From Arthrobacter antibioticus (lineage in GTDB: Bacteria; Actinomycetota; Actinomycetes; Actinomycetales; Micrococcaceae), in the NCBI RefSeq assembly GCF_030063205.1, contig NZ_JASISQ010000003.1:442776-506775 (forward strand): 64,000 nucleotides of DNA. The letters are read 5' to 3'. Made by a program: the position numbers and the translations under genes. The number at the start of each line of letters is the position of its first letter. The first letter of the stretch is position 1. Positions 53,367-62,985 of this stretch are shown here, in pieces. The notes under the pieces were generated by a model. That model had not been told where the DNA came from and did not search any database. It worked only from the letters and a program-made list of their open reading frames with translations.

Positions 53367-54758
53367 TCAGCTGGAGGTGTTGGCTGCTTTGGCTGCTGCG
53401 GTGCGCGCTAGCGCCAGTGTTCCTGCCGCGTCGGCCTGATCAATGTCATGCAGGGAGACACCCTTTGTTTCCTTCAGGAAGAACACTGCAAGCGCCGTCA
53501 CCATGCAGGCCCCGAGTAAGTACAGGGCTACCGGAACCGATGAATTGTAGTGTTCCACCAGACCAGTGGCAATGAACGGGGCCATGGATCCTGCCACGAT
53601 GGAGGTCACCTGATAGCCCAGTGAGACACCCGAGTACCGCATACGGGTGGGGAACATTTCGGCCATGATGGCGGGCTGCCCGGCATACATGAGCGCATGG
53701 AAGAGCAGGCCGATCGTGACGGCAGCCAGGATCATGAAGTTGTCCTTGGTATCCATCATGGGGAAGGCAAAGAAGCCCCACGTGGCGCCCGTGAGCGCAC
53801 CAAGCATGTAGGTGGGGCGGCGTCCTATTGCATCGGAGAGCTTACCAACCAGCGGAACCACAATGAAGTGGATCCCGTGTGCCACCAGAAGAAGCAACAG
53901 GATGCGGGAGGTATCGATGTCAACGATGATCTTGAGGTAGGTGATGGAGAACGTGACTACTAGGTAGTACAAAATGTTCTCGGCAAAGCGCAGTCCCATG
54001 GCCGTGAAAACCCCACGAGGGTAGCGGCGGAGTACTTCCAACACACCGTAACCGGCCTCGGGGTTGTCCTCGATGTGCTCCTGGGCTTCCAAGAAAATCG
54101 GGGCGTCACTGACCTTGGTGCGGATGTAGTAGCCAATCAGGACGATCACAGCTGACAGCCAGAAGGCCACGCGCCAACCCCACCCCAGGAACGCCGCTTC
54201 ACTAAGCACGGAAGCCAGGGTCAGCAGTACTCCGGTAGCAAGGAGGTTACCCAGCGGCACAGCCGATTGCGGCCACGAGGCCCAGAAGCCGCGGGACTTA
54301 TTTGGGCTATGTTCTGCCACCAGCAGTACCGCCCCGCCCCACTCCCCGCCGACGGCGAAGCCCTGGATAAAGCGTAAGGCCACCAGAAGTGTTGGCGCCA
54401 AATACCCCACTTGGGCAAAGCTGGGCAGGCAGCCCATCAAGAACGTGGAAACACCTACCAAGATAATGCTCAGCTGAAGAAGTTTCTTGCGGCCAAATTT
54501 GTCGCCGAAGTGGCCAAAGACGATCCCGCCGATGGGCCGGGCAACGAAACCAACGGCGTAGGTCAGAAACCCTGCCATGATCGCGTCGAGCTCCGAGCCG
54601 GAGTTGGGGAAGAACATTTTGCCAAACACCAACGTAACGGCCGTGGCGTACAAGAAGAACTCATACCATTCCACCACCGTGCCAGCCATGGAGGCGGCAA
54701 CTACTTTCCGCAGTCCCGACTCTTTGGTTGTGGGGGTCGATCCAGCCTGTGAACTCAT
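53367..54758 (-). CDS. MFS transporter, metabolite:H+ symporter (MHS) family
   Basis: A 463-residue transporter with 12 helices. It has the MHS features AGTVVEWYEFFLYATAVTLVFGKMFFP, GHFGDKFGRKKLLQLSII (motif A) and FIQGFAVGGEWGGAVLLVAEH. The family takes up organic acids such as shikimate, alpha-ketoglutarate or proline betaine. I start at ATG 54756-54758 behind AAGGAG. It is convergent with the LysR gene; the SRPBCC and alcohol dehydrogenase genes lie upstream on the same strand. Uptake of the compound degraded by the neighbouring enzymes is the likely job. Confidence 0.9.
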   Translation of the reverse strand: MSSQAGSTPTTKESGLRKVVAASMAGTVVEWYEFFLYATAVTLVFGKMFFPNSGSELDAIMAGFLTYAVGFVARPIGGIVFGHFGDKFGRKKLLQLSIILVGVSTFLMGCLPSFAQVGYLAPTLLVALRFIQGFAVGGEWGGAVLLVAEHSPNKSRGFWASWPQSAVPLGNLLATGVLLTLASVLSEAAFLGWGWRVAFWLSAVIVLIGYYIRTKVSDAPIFLEAQEHIEDNPEAGYGVLEVLRRYPRGVFTAMGLRFAENILYYLVVTFSITYLKIIVDIDTSRILLLLLVAHGIHFIVVPLVGKLSDAIGRRPTYMLGALTGATWGFFAFPMMDTKDNFMILAAVTIGLLFHALMYAGQPAIMAEMFPTRMRYSGVSLGYQVTSIVAGSMAPFIATGLVEHYNSSVPVALYLLGACMVTALAVFFLKETKGVSLHDIDQADAAGTLALARTAAAKAANTSS

Positions 54759-54943
54759 TTTTACTCCTTCGCACCGGAGTGCGCTTGCCGACATTGACAA
54801 ATGAGCCAGTCCACGGGGATACGGGTTGTGATCCACGCCACTTTTGCTCGTCTGCCTGAGTATCGCAGCATCTGCAAAGGAACATCAATGACCAATACCG
54901 CAGAGTTGGTGCGCATAAATGCACACCCAACGCCCACTGACGG

Positions 54944-55675
54944 CTACTGGGGGAACTGTCTCTTGAGCCACTCGTCCCACGCTGCACCCGCGGCTTCTGC
55001 ATCTCCACCATTGGAATCGTCATCATCGGCAAAGAGGTGCACACTTATCCCGACAAGGGCACCAAAGGCATTACGACCAAAGAAACGAATCATGGTGTCA
55101 CTGGTGCGTAAGCCAATAAAGTTTGGATCCAGATAATCCACTGTGGCCTCCACTTTCCCCAGCCCGGCAATGGTGAGGCTAAGGTGTCCTCCGGCACCGC
55201 CGTCGGCTATCCCCAACGCCTTTTTCACAGTCTCAAAAGCGTCAGGGGCACCAGAAGCCTCGGGGCCTTCCAGTTGCGCAAAGGCGGCCTGCCTGCCGGA
55301 GAAATACTGCACATATTGGCCCAGTGTGTGCAGGTAGAAGGCGGTGTGCTGCGTGGCGGCGTTGTACTGGTTGTCCCAGTCCGCAAAGAACACGCCCTTG
55401 TGCGTGTATTTTAGCCACGTTGTGCCGTTGGCAAGTTCGCGTATGTCATAGCCAAGTTCGTTGAAAAACCCACCCTCACCTTCCAACCGATTGGCGAAGC
55501 GATGCGCAGGATCCCACGCTGTGATGGTGCTGCCAAAGGGGCCCTCACCGCCGAGTTTGGGCTCAATCTCCATGGGCCACATCCAGCCCGAGGTCCCGGT
55601 TGTAACAGCTTGGAACACCTGCGCCGGGGTGCCCTCGATCTCGGATTCATGCACAATCAAAAATTTCTTAGTCAT
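54944..55675 (-). CDS. SRPBCC (START/AHSA1-like) family protein
   Basis: A 243-residue protein whose first part has the SRPBCC pattern: KFLIVHESEIEGTPAQVFQAVTTG, WPMEIEPKLGGEGPFGSTITAWDP and TTWLKYTHKGVF. The fold binds hydrophobic ligands. A second half with HLSLTIAGLGKVEATVDYLDP may repeat the theme. ATG 55675 follows GGAGAGAAG. It lies 9 bp after the alcohol dehydrogenase, in the same transcript. Exact role unknown. Confidence 0.75.
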   Translation of the reverse strand: MTKKFLIVHESEIEGTPAQVFQAVTTGTSGWMWPMEIEPKLGGEGPFGSTITAWDPAHRFANRLEGEGGFFNELGYDIRELANGTTWLKYTHKGVFFADWDNQYNAATQHTAFYLHTLGQYVQYFSGRQAAFAQLEGPEASGAPDAFETVKKALGIADGGAGGHLSLTIAGLGKVEATVDYLDPNFIGLRTSDTMIRFFGRNAFGALVGISVHLFADDDDSNGGDAEAAGAAWDEWLKRQFPQ

Positions 55676-55684
55676 CTTCTCTCC

Positions 55685-56827
55685 TCATTTCGCCGAAAAA
55701 GTAAATAGGCGCCGTACCACTTGACCGTCAGCGAGCGCGTCAAGACTCTCGTTGATCTCGCTCAGATCCTTGGTATCTGTGTGAAGTAGTTCAATGGGCA
55801 GTCGCCCGTCCCGCCACAGCTGAATATAGGCAGGGATGTCCCGAGCCGGGTCAGCGTCCCCCATGTAGGAACCAATGAGCCGCTTGCCCGTTCCGGCGAA
55901 TAGCAGAGCAGGCACTTCAAGCATCTGGTCCGGGTGTGGCAACCCCACCGCGACCAGGGCGCCCCCTCGAGTGAGCAAACCAAGGCACGCTTCCATCACC
56001 GATGCGCTGCCCACAGCCTCCACGGCCACGTCAACGCCGTCGCCCGCGTGTGCAGCCACCAGCGCGGGCGCCTGCTCCGGTGCGCCGGCGAAATGTGCAC
56101 CACATTGCAATGCCAACTCCTGCTTCTGAGCCAGTGGGTCGATGGCGATGACTGTGCTGCCAGGGATCTGCGCGGCGGCCATGACGGCCGCGAGACCCAC
56201 AGCACCCAAACCAAACACAATGACTGACTGGCCTGCACTAAGACGTGCGGAGTGGATAACAGCGCCAATCCCTGTCAGGGCCGCGCAGCCAAACATGGCG
56301 GCAATATCCAGTGGGACATCTTTGTCAATCACCACCAAGGATTCACGAGCAACCACGGCATACTGCGAGAAAGCCGAGACACCCAAATGGTGGTTGATCT
56401 GCTCGCCCGACTGCGAACGCAGAACAGCTTCCCCATGCAGGAGGTCACCACTACCATTTGCCGCGGCACCCCGATGGCAGAGCGCCGGACGCCCACTGGC
56501 ACAGGCACGGCATTGCCCGCAACTTGGCACAAACACCAGCACAACATGCGCACCAACTCCAACGCCCTCCACGGCGTCTCCGACAGCCACGACGATTCCG
56601 CTTGCCTCATGTCCCAGAGCCATGGGAAGGGGGCGAATACGCGAACCATTGATAACGGAGAGATCAGAGTGGCACAGGCTGGAAAATTCGATTTTGACCA
56701 GCACCTCCCCGGCTCTCGGCTCAGGCACGGGCACTCGTTCCAGCGTCAGTGGCTCACTGCGCGCATACGGCCGTGCCGTGTGGGCGGTGCGCAGTACGGC
56801 GCTGGTCATCAATGCGGGCTCAGTCAT
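55685..56827 (-). CDS. Zinc-dependent alcohol dehydrogenase
   Basis: A 380-residue medium-chain dehydrogenase. Catalytic zinc region: SSLCHSDLSVINGSR and GHEASGIVVAVGD; structural zinc region SCGQCRACASGRPALCHRG, with four Cys. Rossmann motif VFGLGAVGLAAVMAAA. It resembles class III/AdhC-like enzymes that use NAD. ATG 56827 has AAGGAT upstream. It precedes the SRPBCC gene in one operon and probably oxidises an alcohol in the same pathway as the LysR-flanked operon. Confidence 0.9.
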   Translation of the reverse strand: MTEPALMTSAVLRTAHTARPYARSEPLTLERVPVPEPRAGEVLVKIEFSSLCHSDLSVINGSRIRPLPMALGHEASGIVVAVGDAVEGVGVGAHVVLVFVPSCGQCRACASGRPALCHRGAAANGSGDLLHGEAVLRSQSGEQINHHLGVSAFSQYAVVARESLVVIDKDVPLDIAAMFGCAALTGIGAVIHSARLSAGQSVIVFGLGAVGLAAVMAAAQIPGSTVIAIDPLAQKQELALQCGAHFAGAPEQAPALVAAHAGDGVDVAVEAVGSASVMEACLGLLTRGGALVAVGLPHPDQMLEVPALLFAGTGKRLIGSYMGDADPARDIPAYIQLWRDGRLPIELLHTDTKDLSEINESLDALADGQVVRRLFTFSAK

Positions 56828-57263
56828 GAATTGATCCTTAGTAGCTGGCGTTGCAAGGTCAGGTGCGCTGATCCAACGGGTTTGAAGTGATCATACTCGC
56901 GGCCGTCAGCTCATGCTCAGCTGCCGTGCGCGCGTGCTCAGCGGCCGTGCGCTCCCGGATCAAGCACGCAATTCTGGCAGGCAGCGCGTATATGCGGCAT
57001 TGAGGATGCACGGCGGCGGAATACAACTGCGCACATTCCTGGTGCTTCCACTGCCTGGACCTGCAGGAAAAAAGGGGCTGTAGTGCGCTGACGCTAGAAC
57101 CAAACGAGAGTTTGGATAGCTCAGGCTGCCCTCATAGAGGCTCGTTCGCAGGGTTCTGCAGAATGTCGGTGGCCTGTGGGAGGCTTTCAAATAGCCACAT
57201 CGTCATTGGCGTAAGGTGGAAAAACCATCAGTATTTCCGGCATGAGGGCAGTCAATTAAACCT
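56828..57263. other. 436-bp intergenic region with a 21-bp direct repeat
   Basis: No gene is supported. A direct repeat of two 21-bp units (56914-56934 and 56935-56955, core TGCTCAGC-GCCGTGCGC) is present, with a third partial copy upstream. It separates the alcohol dehydrogenase promoter from the ABC exporter promoter and does not look like a CRISPR. Confidence 0.5.
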
Positions 57264-59153
57264 ATGGCATCCAAGAAGCAAAGCACACTTTGGCAGTCGC
57301 TGGTCCGGCTGGCACCTCAACTGCGGCCGATGATGTGGCCCCTGATATGGGGATTCCTGTCTGCATTAGCAGCCAGCGCCGTGGCTTTGGCGATCCCGCA
57401 GGTGTACCGATCACTTGTAAACACGGCGCTGCTGCCCGGACACGGCGTCCAGGCGTTGTGGGCTGGAGCCGGGATTGTGCTGGTCCTGGGTCTACTCGAG
57501 GCCGGATTAATTGCCCTCCGGCGCCAATTCGTCATGGTTCCGGTCACCACCGTGGAAACACAGATGCGCACCTCTTTCTACCGGCATTTGCAGCAGCTTG
57601 CCATTGAATTCCATGACCGTTGGGGCTCCGGGCAACTACTCAGCCGGGCCATGAGCGATCTGAACTTTATGCGTCGGTGGATGGCTTTTGGTGCCATCAT
57701 GCTGGTAGTGACGGCACTGACGGTGGCTATCGGTGTGGGATTGATGTTCTCCATGAGCTGGGAACTGGGCCTGATTTTCTTGGCGGCAACCGTACCCATC
57801 GTCATTTTTGGATTCCGTTTCCGGCGCTTTTACGGACGGGTCAGTCGCAGGAGTCAGGACCAGGCTGGGGATCTTGCCACCACAGTGGAGGAATCGGTCC
57901 ACGGCATCCGCGTACTCAAAGCGTTCGGCCGTGGCCAGGAGGCCCTGGATTCGTTTGCCGGACAGGCGCAAGAGCTCCAGGCAACCGAGATTCACAAGGC
58001 CAAGTCTCTTGCTGTTTTCTCCCTGGTGGTCACGCTCATACCCGAGCTCGCCCTCGGTGCGGCGCTGGTAGTGGGGATCCTGTTGGTTTCCACTGGCAAG
58101 CTCGACGTCGGGGCTTTGGTTGCGTTTTTTGCCACAGCTGCCGTCGTGGCTGGCCCCGTGGAGTCCATGGGACCGTTGCTAGCCATGACCTTTGCCGCCA
58201 AAACAGCCTTGGACCGGCACTTTGAGGTCATGGATGCAGTGAACACCACCACCGATCCGCTCAATCCGCTACTTCTGGAGGATGTACGCGGAGAGCTGGA
58301 GTTCCGCGACGTCCATTTCAGGTTTCCGGACACACCGGAGGGAGCACCTGACTTACTCAACGGCGTCAACCTAAGACTGCACGCCGGGGAAACCATGGCG
58401 CTGGTAGGTGTGACCGGGAGCGGCAAAAGTGCCTTGCTGAATCTAGTACCACGCCTTTTTGATGTCAGCGCCGGAGCGGTTTTATTGGACGGCACTGACG
58501 TCCGCCACCTGCCGTTGGCACAGTTGCGCCGGCATGTCTCTGTGGCTTTCGAGGACACCACGCTGTTTTCCCATTCGGTCCGTGGGAATGTTTTATTAGG
58601 AGCGGGTGACTACCCCGGGCGCTCACCCGAGGAAGAACTTAAACGCGCTTTGGAGGTGGCACAAGCTGACTTCGTCTATAACCTCTCCGACGGGGTTGAC
58701 ACCCTGATTGGCGAGGAAGGGTTGAGTTTGTCCGGCGGTCAACGTCAGCGCATCGCTCTGGCTCGGGCCATCGCTGCCCGCCCGGCCGTGCTGGTCCTTG
58801 ATGACCCCCTTTCAGCGTTGGATGTCAACACGGAGCAGCGAGTCAGCACCCGGCTACGTTCGGAACTCAAGGGGACCACCACTTTGATTGTTGCTCACCG
58901 CCCATCCACGGTGGCCACGGCCGATCGGGTAGCACTTCTTCAAGATGGACGCATTGCAGCTGTGGGCACTCACACCGAGCTGCTCGCCAAGAATAGTCAC
59001 TATAGATATGTTCTGGCCAGCCTCACCGAGGAGCCTCGTGATCTGGATAGTGGTGTGGATGAGGAGCTCCCCGATGATCTCGGCGCACAGTGCCTCACGG
59101 GAAGTTCACCCAGCCCCGTAAACTCGGGTACACAGAAGGGACCCACAACATGA
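57264..59153 (+). CDS. ABC exporter half-transporter A (degenerate Walker B Asp)
   Basis: A 629-residue protein with six N-terminal helices (ABC_membrane domain, residues 20-310) and a nucleotide-binding domain. Walker [12 protein letters not shown] (about residue 382), signature [14 protein letters not shown], and Walker [13 protein letters not shown], where Asp replaces the usual catalytic Glu. Such a change marks the degenerate-site subunit of heterodimeric exporters. Its TGA overlaps the next gene by 4 bp (ATGA). A multidrug or lipid exporter is likely; the substrate is unknown. Confidence 0.92.
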   Translation: MASKKQSTLWQSLVRLAPQLRPMMWPLIWGFLSALAASAVALAIPQVYRSLVNTALLPGHGVQALWAGAGIVLVLGLLEAGLIALRRQFVMVPVTTVETQMRTSFYRHLQQLAIEFHDRWGSGQLLSRAMSDLNFMRRWMAFGAIMLVVTALTVAIGVGLMFSMSWELGLIFLAATVPIVIFGFRFRRFYGRVSRRSQDQAGDLATTVEESVHGIRVLKAFGRGQEALDSFAGQAQELQATEIHKAKSLAVFSLVVTLIPELALGAALVVGILLVSTGKLDVGALVAFFATAAVVAGPVESMGPLLAMTFAAKTALDRHFEVMDAVNTTTDPLNPLLLEDVRGELEFRDVHFRFPDTPEGAPDLLNGVNLRLHAGETMALVGVTGSGKSALLNLVPRLFDVSAGAVLLDGTDVRHLPLAQLRRHVSVAFEDTTLFSHSVRGNVLLGAGDYPGRSPEEELKRALEVAQADFVYNLSDGVDTLIGEEGLSLSGGQRQRIALARAIAARPAVLVLDDPLSALDVNTEQRVSTRLRSELKGTTTLIVAHRPSTVATADRVALLQDGRIAAVGTHTELLAKNSHYRYVLASLTEEPRDLDSGVDEELPDDLGAQCLTGSSPSPVNSGTQKGPTT

Positions 59154-61042
59154 GGGACGGAAAAAAGCGTAGTTCGGAGTCGGCGTCCTTTATTGCCCCT
59201 CAACAGATAGGACAACAGGGGACCACTGGTGAGGACAGTGTAAATCTCAGCAGTGAGGCGAGCCGCGCTGTGCGGCGCCGATCCGTGCGACTTTTACGGA
59301 CCCTGTTGCGCCCGGTCCGGCTACGTTTCGCCGTCACCGTGGCCCTCGTGGTGCTCTCACAGGCCGCTAAGGTGGCCGGTCCCCTGCTGATTGCCTACGG
59401 AATTGATACGGCACTGCCAGCACTGAACACTAAGCCGGATGCCTATGTCCTGCCGCTGATCGTCACCGGTGGAGGGTATATCCTTGCGGCGCTGATTGCT
59501 TCTTGGCTTACTGCGGCGTATCTCACTGCCACGGCACGGCTCAGCCAGGCGATGCTGCTGGATCTGCGCATTCAAGTTTTTAGACATACCCAGCGCTTGA
59601 GCATGGAGTTTCATGAGTCCTACACCTCAGGACGCATCATTTCACGCCAGACCTCGGATTTAGAGGCCCTGCGCGAGCTACTTGATTCGGGGATTTCATC
59701 GCTTGCTTCAGGGCTGGTTTTCATGGTCCTGACAGTCGTTTCCATCTTTTCCCTGGATTGGATCACGGGGCTGCTGGTGATGGCGTCAGCCCTACCCATG
59801 TTCTGGTTCTCACGCTGGTATCAAAAGCGTTCGCAGGCGGCCTACCGCTCCTCTCGGGTGGTCTCCGCGCGGCTCATTGTGCATTTCATCGAGACCATGA
59901 CGGGCATTCGAGCGGTTAAGGCTTTCCGTCGTGAAGAGGAGAATGCCACCCGCTACGAGGAGCTTGCCGAGGATTACCGGCGCGTAACTGTGCGCTCCAT
60001 CAATCTCAACGGGATCTTCCAGCCCGGGCTTGTCCTCATTGGCAATGTGGCTGTTGCGGTTGTTTTATTAGTCGGCGGTTTCCGCGTGCTGGGAGGCGCC
60101 TTGGAAGTGGGCGCACTGCTTGCGTTGCTGTTGGCCACTAAACGTTTCTTCCAACCTGTGAGCCAGATGGCCATGTTTTATAATTCATTTCAGTCTGCCC
60201 AGGCCGCGCTGGAGAAAGTCTCGGGGTTGCTCGAGGAGGTCCCCAGCGTACGTCCCCCGCGCCATCCAGTCCCGCTGCCTACCGCCACGGGCGACATCCA
60301 ATTTAGCGCAGTAGAGTTCCGCTATGGCAGCGGGCCTCTGGTGCTGCCGAGCCTTGATTTACATATTCCCGCGGGCCAAACGGTGGCAGTAGTGGGTGCC
60401 ACGGGTGCTGGTAAATCCACGTTGGCCAAGCTCATGTCCCGTTTCTACGATGTCAGCGCTGGTTCGTTAATGCTCGACGGCGTGGAGTTGCGGGATCTTT
60501 CTAGCGCTGACTTGCGCCGGGCTGTTGTCATGGTGACGCAGGAAGCATTTCTGTTCAGCGGCACTGTCGCGGAGAACATCGCCTTGGGCAACCCTGCCGC
60601 AAGCCGCGCACAGATTGAGGCAGCGGCGCGCGATGTCGGGGCCGACGAGTTCATTCGGGCGCTTCCGGATGGTTACGACACGGATGTCAACAAACGTGGC
60701 GGCCGCGTCTCTGCCGGGCAGCGTCAATTGATTTCCTTTGCACGGGCGTTTTTGGCAGATCCAGCCGTTCTGATTTTGGATGAGGCCACATCCTCTCTGG
60801 ATATCCCCTCAGAACGGCTTGTTCAAGACGGATTGCACAAGCTCCTAAGCTCCTCCGATGGCACAACGGGAAGCCGAACCGCGCTCATCATTGCCCACAG
60901 GCTTTCCACGGTGGCCATTGCCGAGCGGGTTCTTGTGGTGCATGAGGGCCGCATCGTTGAAGATGGCTCGCCAGCGCAGTTAATCTCAAGCGGCGGGCGT
61001 TTTGCCGACCTGCATGGAGCGTGGCAGGACTCGCTCGTGTAG
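59150..61042 (+). CDS. ABC exporter half-transporter B (degenerate signature)
   Basis: A 630-residue partner of the preceding gene. The membrane domain covers residues 45-340. Walker [14 protein letters not shown] (about residue 415) and Walker [13 protein letters not shown] keep the catalytic Glu, but the signature reads [14 protein letters not shown] instead of LSGGQ. This complements the changes in half A, so one ATP site is canonical and one degenerate. I use ATG 59150 in the coupled ATGA overlap. An ohrR gene follows after 91 bp. Confidence 0.92.
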   Translation: MRDGKKRSSESASFIAPQQIGQQGTTGEDSVNLSSEASRAVRRRSVRLLRTLLRPVRLRFAVTVALVVLSQAAKVAGPLLIAYGIDTALPALNTKPDAYVLPLIVTGGGYILAALIASWLTAAYLTATARLSQAMLLDLRIQVFRHTQRLSMEFHESYTSGRIISRQTSDLEALRELLDSGISSLASGLVFMVLTVVSIFSLDWITGLLVMASALPMFWFSRWYQKRSQAAYRSSRVVSARLIVHFIETMTGIRAVKAFRREEENATRYEELAEDYRRVTVRSINLNGIFQPGLVLIGNVAVAVVLLVGGFRVLGGALEVGALLALLLATKRFFQPVSQMAMFYNSFQSAQAALEKVSGLLEEVPSVRPPRHPVPLPTATGDIQFSAVEFRYGSGPLVLPSLDLHIPAGQTVAVVGATGAGKSTLAKLMSRFYDVSAGSLMLDGVELRDLSSADLRRAVVMVTQEAFLFSGTVAENIALGNPAASRAQIEAAARDVGADEFIRALPDGYDTDVNKRGGRVSAGQRQLISFARAFLADPAVLILDEATSSLDIPSERLVQDGLHKLLSSSDGTTGSRTALIIAHRLSTVAIAERVLVVHEGRIVEDGSPAQLISSGGRFADLHGAWQDSLV

Positions 61043-61094
61043 TCCTGCCTCTCAGGTCTCTCCGGCGCCTCCGGCAGTAGTGAGTAAACAATTG

Positions 61095-61118
61095 AGTTTG
61101 ATTGTGCACAATTAAACT
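61095..61118. promoter_or_regulatory. OhrR operator palindrome
   Basis: AGTTTGATTGTG and CACAATTAAACT form a 24-bp palindrome with one mismatch, 16 bp before the ohrR ATG. The core ATTGTGCACAAT is perfect, and TTGATTGT recurs inverted as ACAATCAA at 61123-61130. It resembles reported AT-rich OhrR sites. Confidence 0.7.
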
Positions 61119-61133
61119 GCGTACAATCAATAC

Positions 61134-61649
61134 ATGCCAGACAATGATTACCACCTAGATTCAATGGTCTGCTTTGCCATTTACTCGGCATCAAACGCCG
61201 TGGCCAAGGCCCACAGGCTTGCATTGGAGCCGTGGGAGCTGACATACACGCAGTACATTGCATTACTGGAAACCCGCCGTGCACCGGAGGGGCTTACCGT
61301 CAGTAAACTGGGCGCCAGAATGAGCCTGGATTCCGGCACGTTATCCCCCCTGTTACGCCGATTGAACCAACGTGGCCTTCTCTCCCGTGACCGCACCTCA
61401 GCCGATGAGCGAGTCGTTACCGTCAAGCTCACAGCAACCGGGGCTGCGGTACTAAAAGATGTCATAGTGGCGCTGAACAACTTGAGTGGCGCCTACGGCT
61501 TTCAATCACCAGAGCAGGCTCAGGCGCTTGTCCAAGAGCTGCACCGCATCACCGAAGGTATGCGCGCACTCAGCGCCCCGGTGCGTTCATCGAGCACGCC
61601 AGTAACCAATGGTTCTTCCACCAACACGTCCCCGAAAGGCTCATCATGA
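61134..61649 (+). CDS. ohrR: OhrR, MarR-family organic peroxide sensor
   Basis: A 171-residue MarR-type regulator. The conserved peroxide-sensing Cys13 lies in MVCFAIYSASNA, and the winged helix in LTVSKLGARMSLDSGTLSPLLRRLNQRGLLSRDRTSADERVV. In the OhrR family oxidation of this Cys releases DNA and induces ohr. The start ATG 61134 follows a clear palindrome. The ohr gene overlaps its end by 4 bp, so the pair is one operon with autoregulation. Confidence 0.93.
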   Translation: MPDNDYHLDSMVCFAIYSASNAVAKAHRLALEPWELTYTQYIALLETRRAPEGLTVSKLGARMSLDSGTLSPLLRRLNQRGLLSRDRTSADERVVTVKLTATGAAVLKDVIVALNNLSGAYGFQSPEQAQALVQELHRITEGMRALSAPVRSSSTPVTNGSSTNTSPKGSS

Positions 61650-62068
61650 ATCCTCTCTACACAGCCGAAGCCATCGCCACCGGAGCTGGTCGCGACGGAC
61701 ATGTCCGCTCTTCAGATGGCGGCATTGACTTAGACCTGGCTATTCCCACGTCTATGGGAGGCTCCGGGAATGGCGCAAACCCTGAGCAGCTGTTCGCCGC
61801 AGGCTATGCGGCATGCTTCCACTCGGCCCTACAGATTGTTGCCCGCGCCCAAAAAGTAAGCATTGCCGACTCCTCGGTGGGAGGGCGCGTTCACTTGGGT
61901 TCCAACGGGAACGGTGGATTTGAACTTGCAGTGATGCTGGAAGTCATCATTCCCGGACTCGATCGGGACACAGCACAAGCATTAGCGGACGCAGCGCACC
62001 AGGTCTGCCCTTACTCCAATGCAACCCGAGGCAACATTGATGTCACCATCACTGTTGCGGATGACTGA
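61646..62068 (+). CDS. ohr: Organic hydroperoxide resistance protein Ohr
   Basis: A 140-residue OsmC-family peroxidase that reduces organic hydroperoxides with a lipoyl-thiol. Both redox cysteines are present: Cys57 in YAACFHSAL and Cys121 in VCPYSNATRGN. The motif PTSMGGSGNGANPEQLFAAG is typical of Ohr. Its ATG overlaps the ohrR stop by 4 bp. Expression should be induced by organic peroxides through OhrR. Confidence 0.95.
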   Translation: MNPLYTAEAIATGAGRDGHVRSSDGGIDLDLAIPTSMGGSGNGANPEQLFAAGYAACFHSALQIVARAQKVSIADSSVGGRVHLGSNGNGGFELAVMLEVIIPGLDRDTAQALADAAHQVCPYSNATRGNIDVTITVADD

Positions 62069-62219
62069 TTTACGCAGCTAATCGGTGGAAACCCACCTCG
62101 GGTTCACCATCAACAAAACCGGAGGCAGACACCAAACACAACTGGAAAGTTGTTTACAATCGCACTACGGTAGAAATATAGCGGCTGGCAAAGATCAGCC
62201 GATTTCGAGAGGAGTTCTA

Positions 62220-62783
62220 ATGGTTTCCAAGAAGACTTCAACCGGGAAATACACGGTTCCAGGCTTAACACTTAAGGACGGGCACGCAGTTGCCACAATC
62301 CTGCAGGCTCGCCTTCATTCCTTGAATGATCTCCAGCTCACTCTTAAGCATGCCCATTGGAACGTCGTTGGACGCGACTTCATCGGTGTCCATGAAATGC
62401 TTGACCCTCAAATTGAGCTCGTTCGGGCCATGGTCGATGAAACAGCAGAACGCATCGCAACATTGGGAGTCTCCCCCAACGGTCTGCCCGGGGCCCTAGT
62501 CCAAGACCGCGGTTGGGATGACTACGCGATTGGCAGGGCTACAACAACTGAGCACCTGGCTGCCTTGGATATTGTCTACGACGGCGTCGTTTCTAGCCAC
62601 CGTGAAGCTATCGCGGCCGTGGGAGAGCTAGACCCCATCACCGAAGACATGCTCATTGGGCAAAGTGCCAAGTTGGAACTTTTCCAATGGTTCATGCGTG
62701 CCCATCTGGAAAATGACACCGGATCGCTGATCCACGGAAACGCCGAAAGCGAAAAAGACGCCGCAAAGTCGGCTAAAAATTAA
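62220..62783 (+). CDS. dps: Dps family DNA-binding ferritin-like protein
   Basis: A 187-residue Dps. The ferroxidase site residues are visible in LTLKHAHWNVVGRDFIGVHEMLDPQIELVRAMVDETAERI (His, His, Asp, Glu). The C-terminal tail SEKDAAKSAKN is Lys/Ala-rich, as in forms that bind DNA. ATG 62220 follows GAGGAG; the frame extends 45 codons upstream without homology. It oxidises and stores iron in a 12-mer and protects DNA from peroxide, fitting its neighbour ohr. Confidence 0.92.
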   Translation: MVSKKTSTGKYTVPGLTLKDGHAVATILQARLHSLNDLQLTLKHAHWNVVGRDFIGVHEMLDPQIELVRAMVDETAERIATLGVSPNGLPGALVQDRGWDDYAIGRATTTEHLAALDIVYDGVVSSHREAIAAVGELDPITEDMLIGQSAKLELFQWFMRAHLENDTGSLIHGNAESEKDAAKSAKN

Positions 62784-62856
62784 TATGCGGCAATCGGGCG
62801 TAGATACGCAGGATCGCACCGTGCAGGATTGATCTTGCGGAAACTTTGCCAAACTC

Positions 62857-62896
62857 AAGGGGTGTGCCCCGGCCTTCTGGCCGGGGCACACCCCTT
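62857..62896 (+). terminator. 18-bp perfect hairpin after dps
   Basis: Perfect 18-bp arms (62857-62874 and 62879-62896) with a TTCT tetraloop, 73 bp after the dps stop. GC-rich and without a U-tract; probable terminator between dps and the TauE/SafE gene. Confidence 0.75.
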
Positions 62897-62985
62897 AGCT
62901 GTTGCACTAGGGTAAATAGCAGCAAACTGTCGATACCCTCGCAAAGGTTACCCCTGCCGGGCAATGTATTCACCGAGAGGCTCCC

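Noticed and set aside
56914..56955. Direct repeats as a possible CRISPR
   Set aside because: Only two adjacent 21-bp units without unique spacers and no cas genes.
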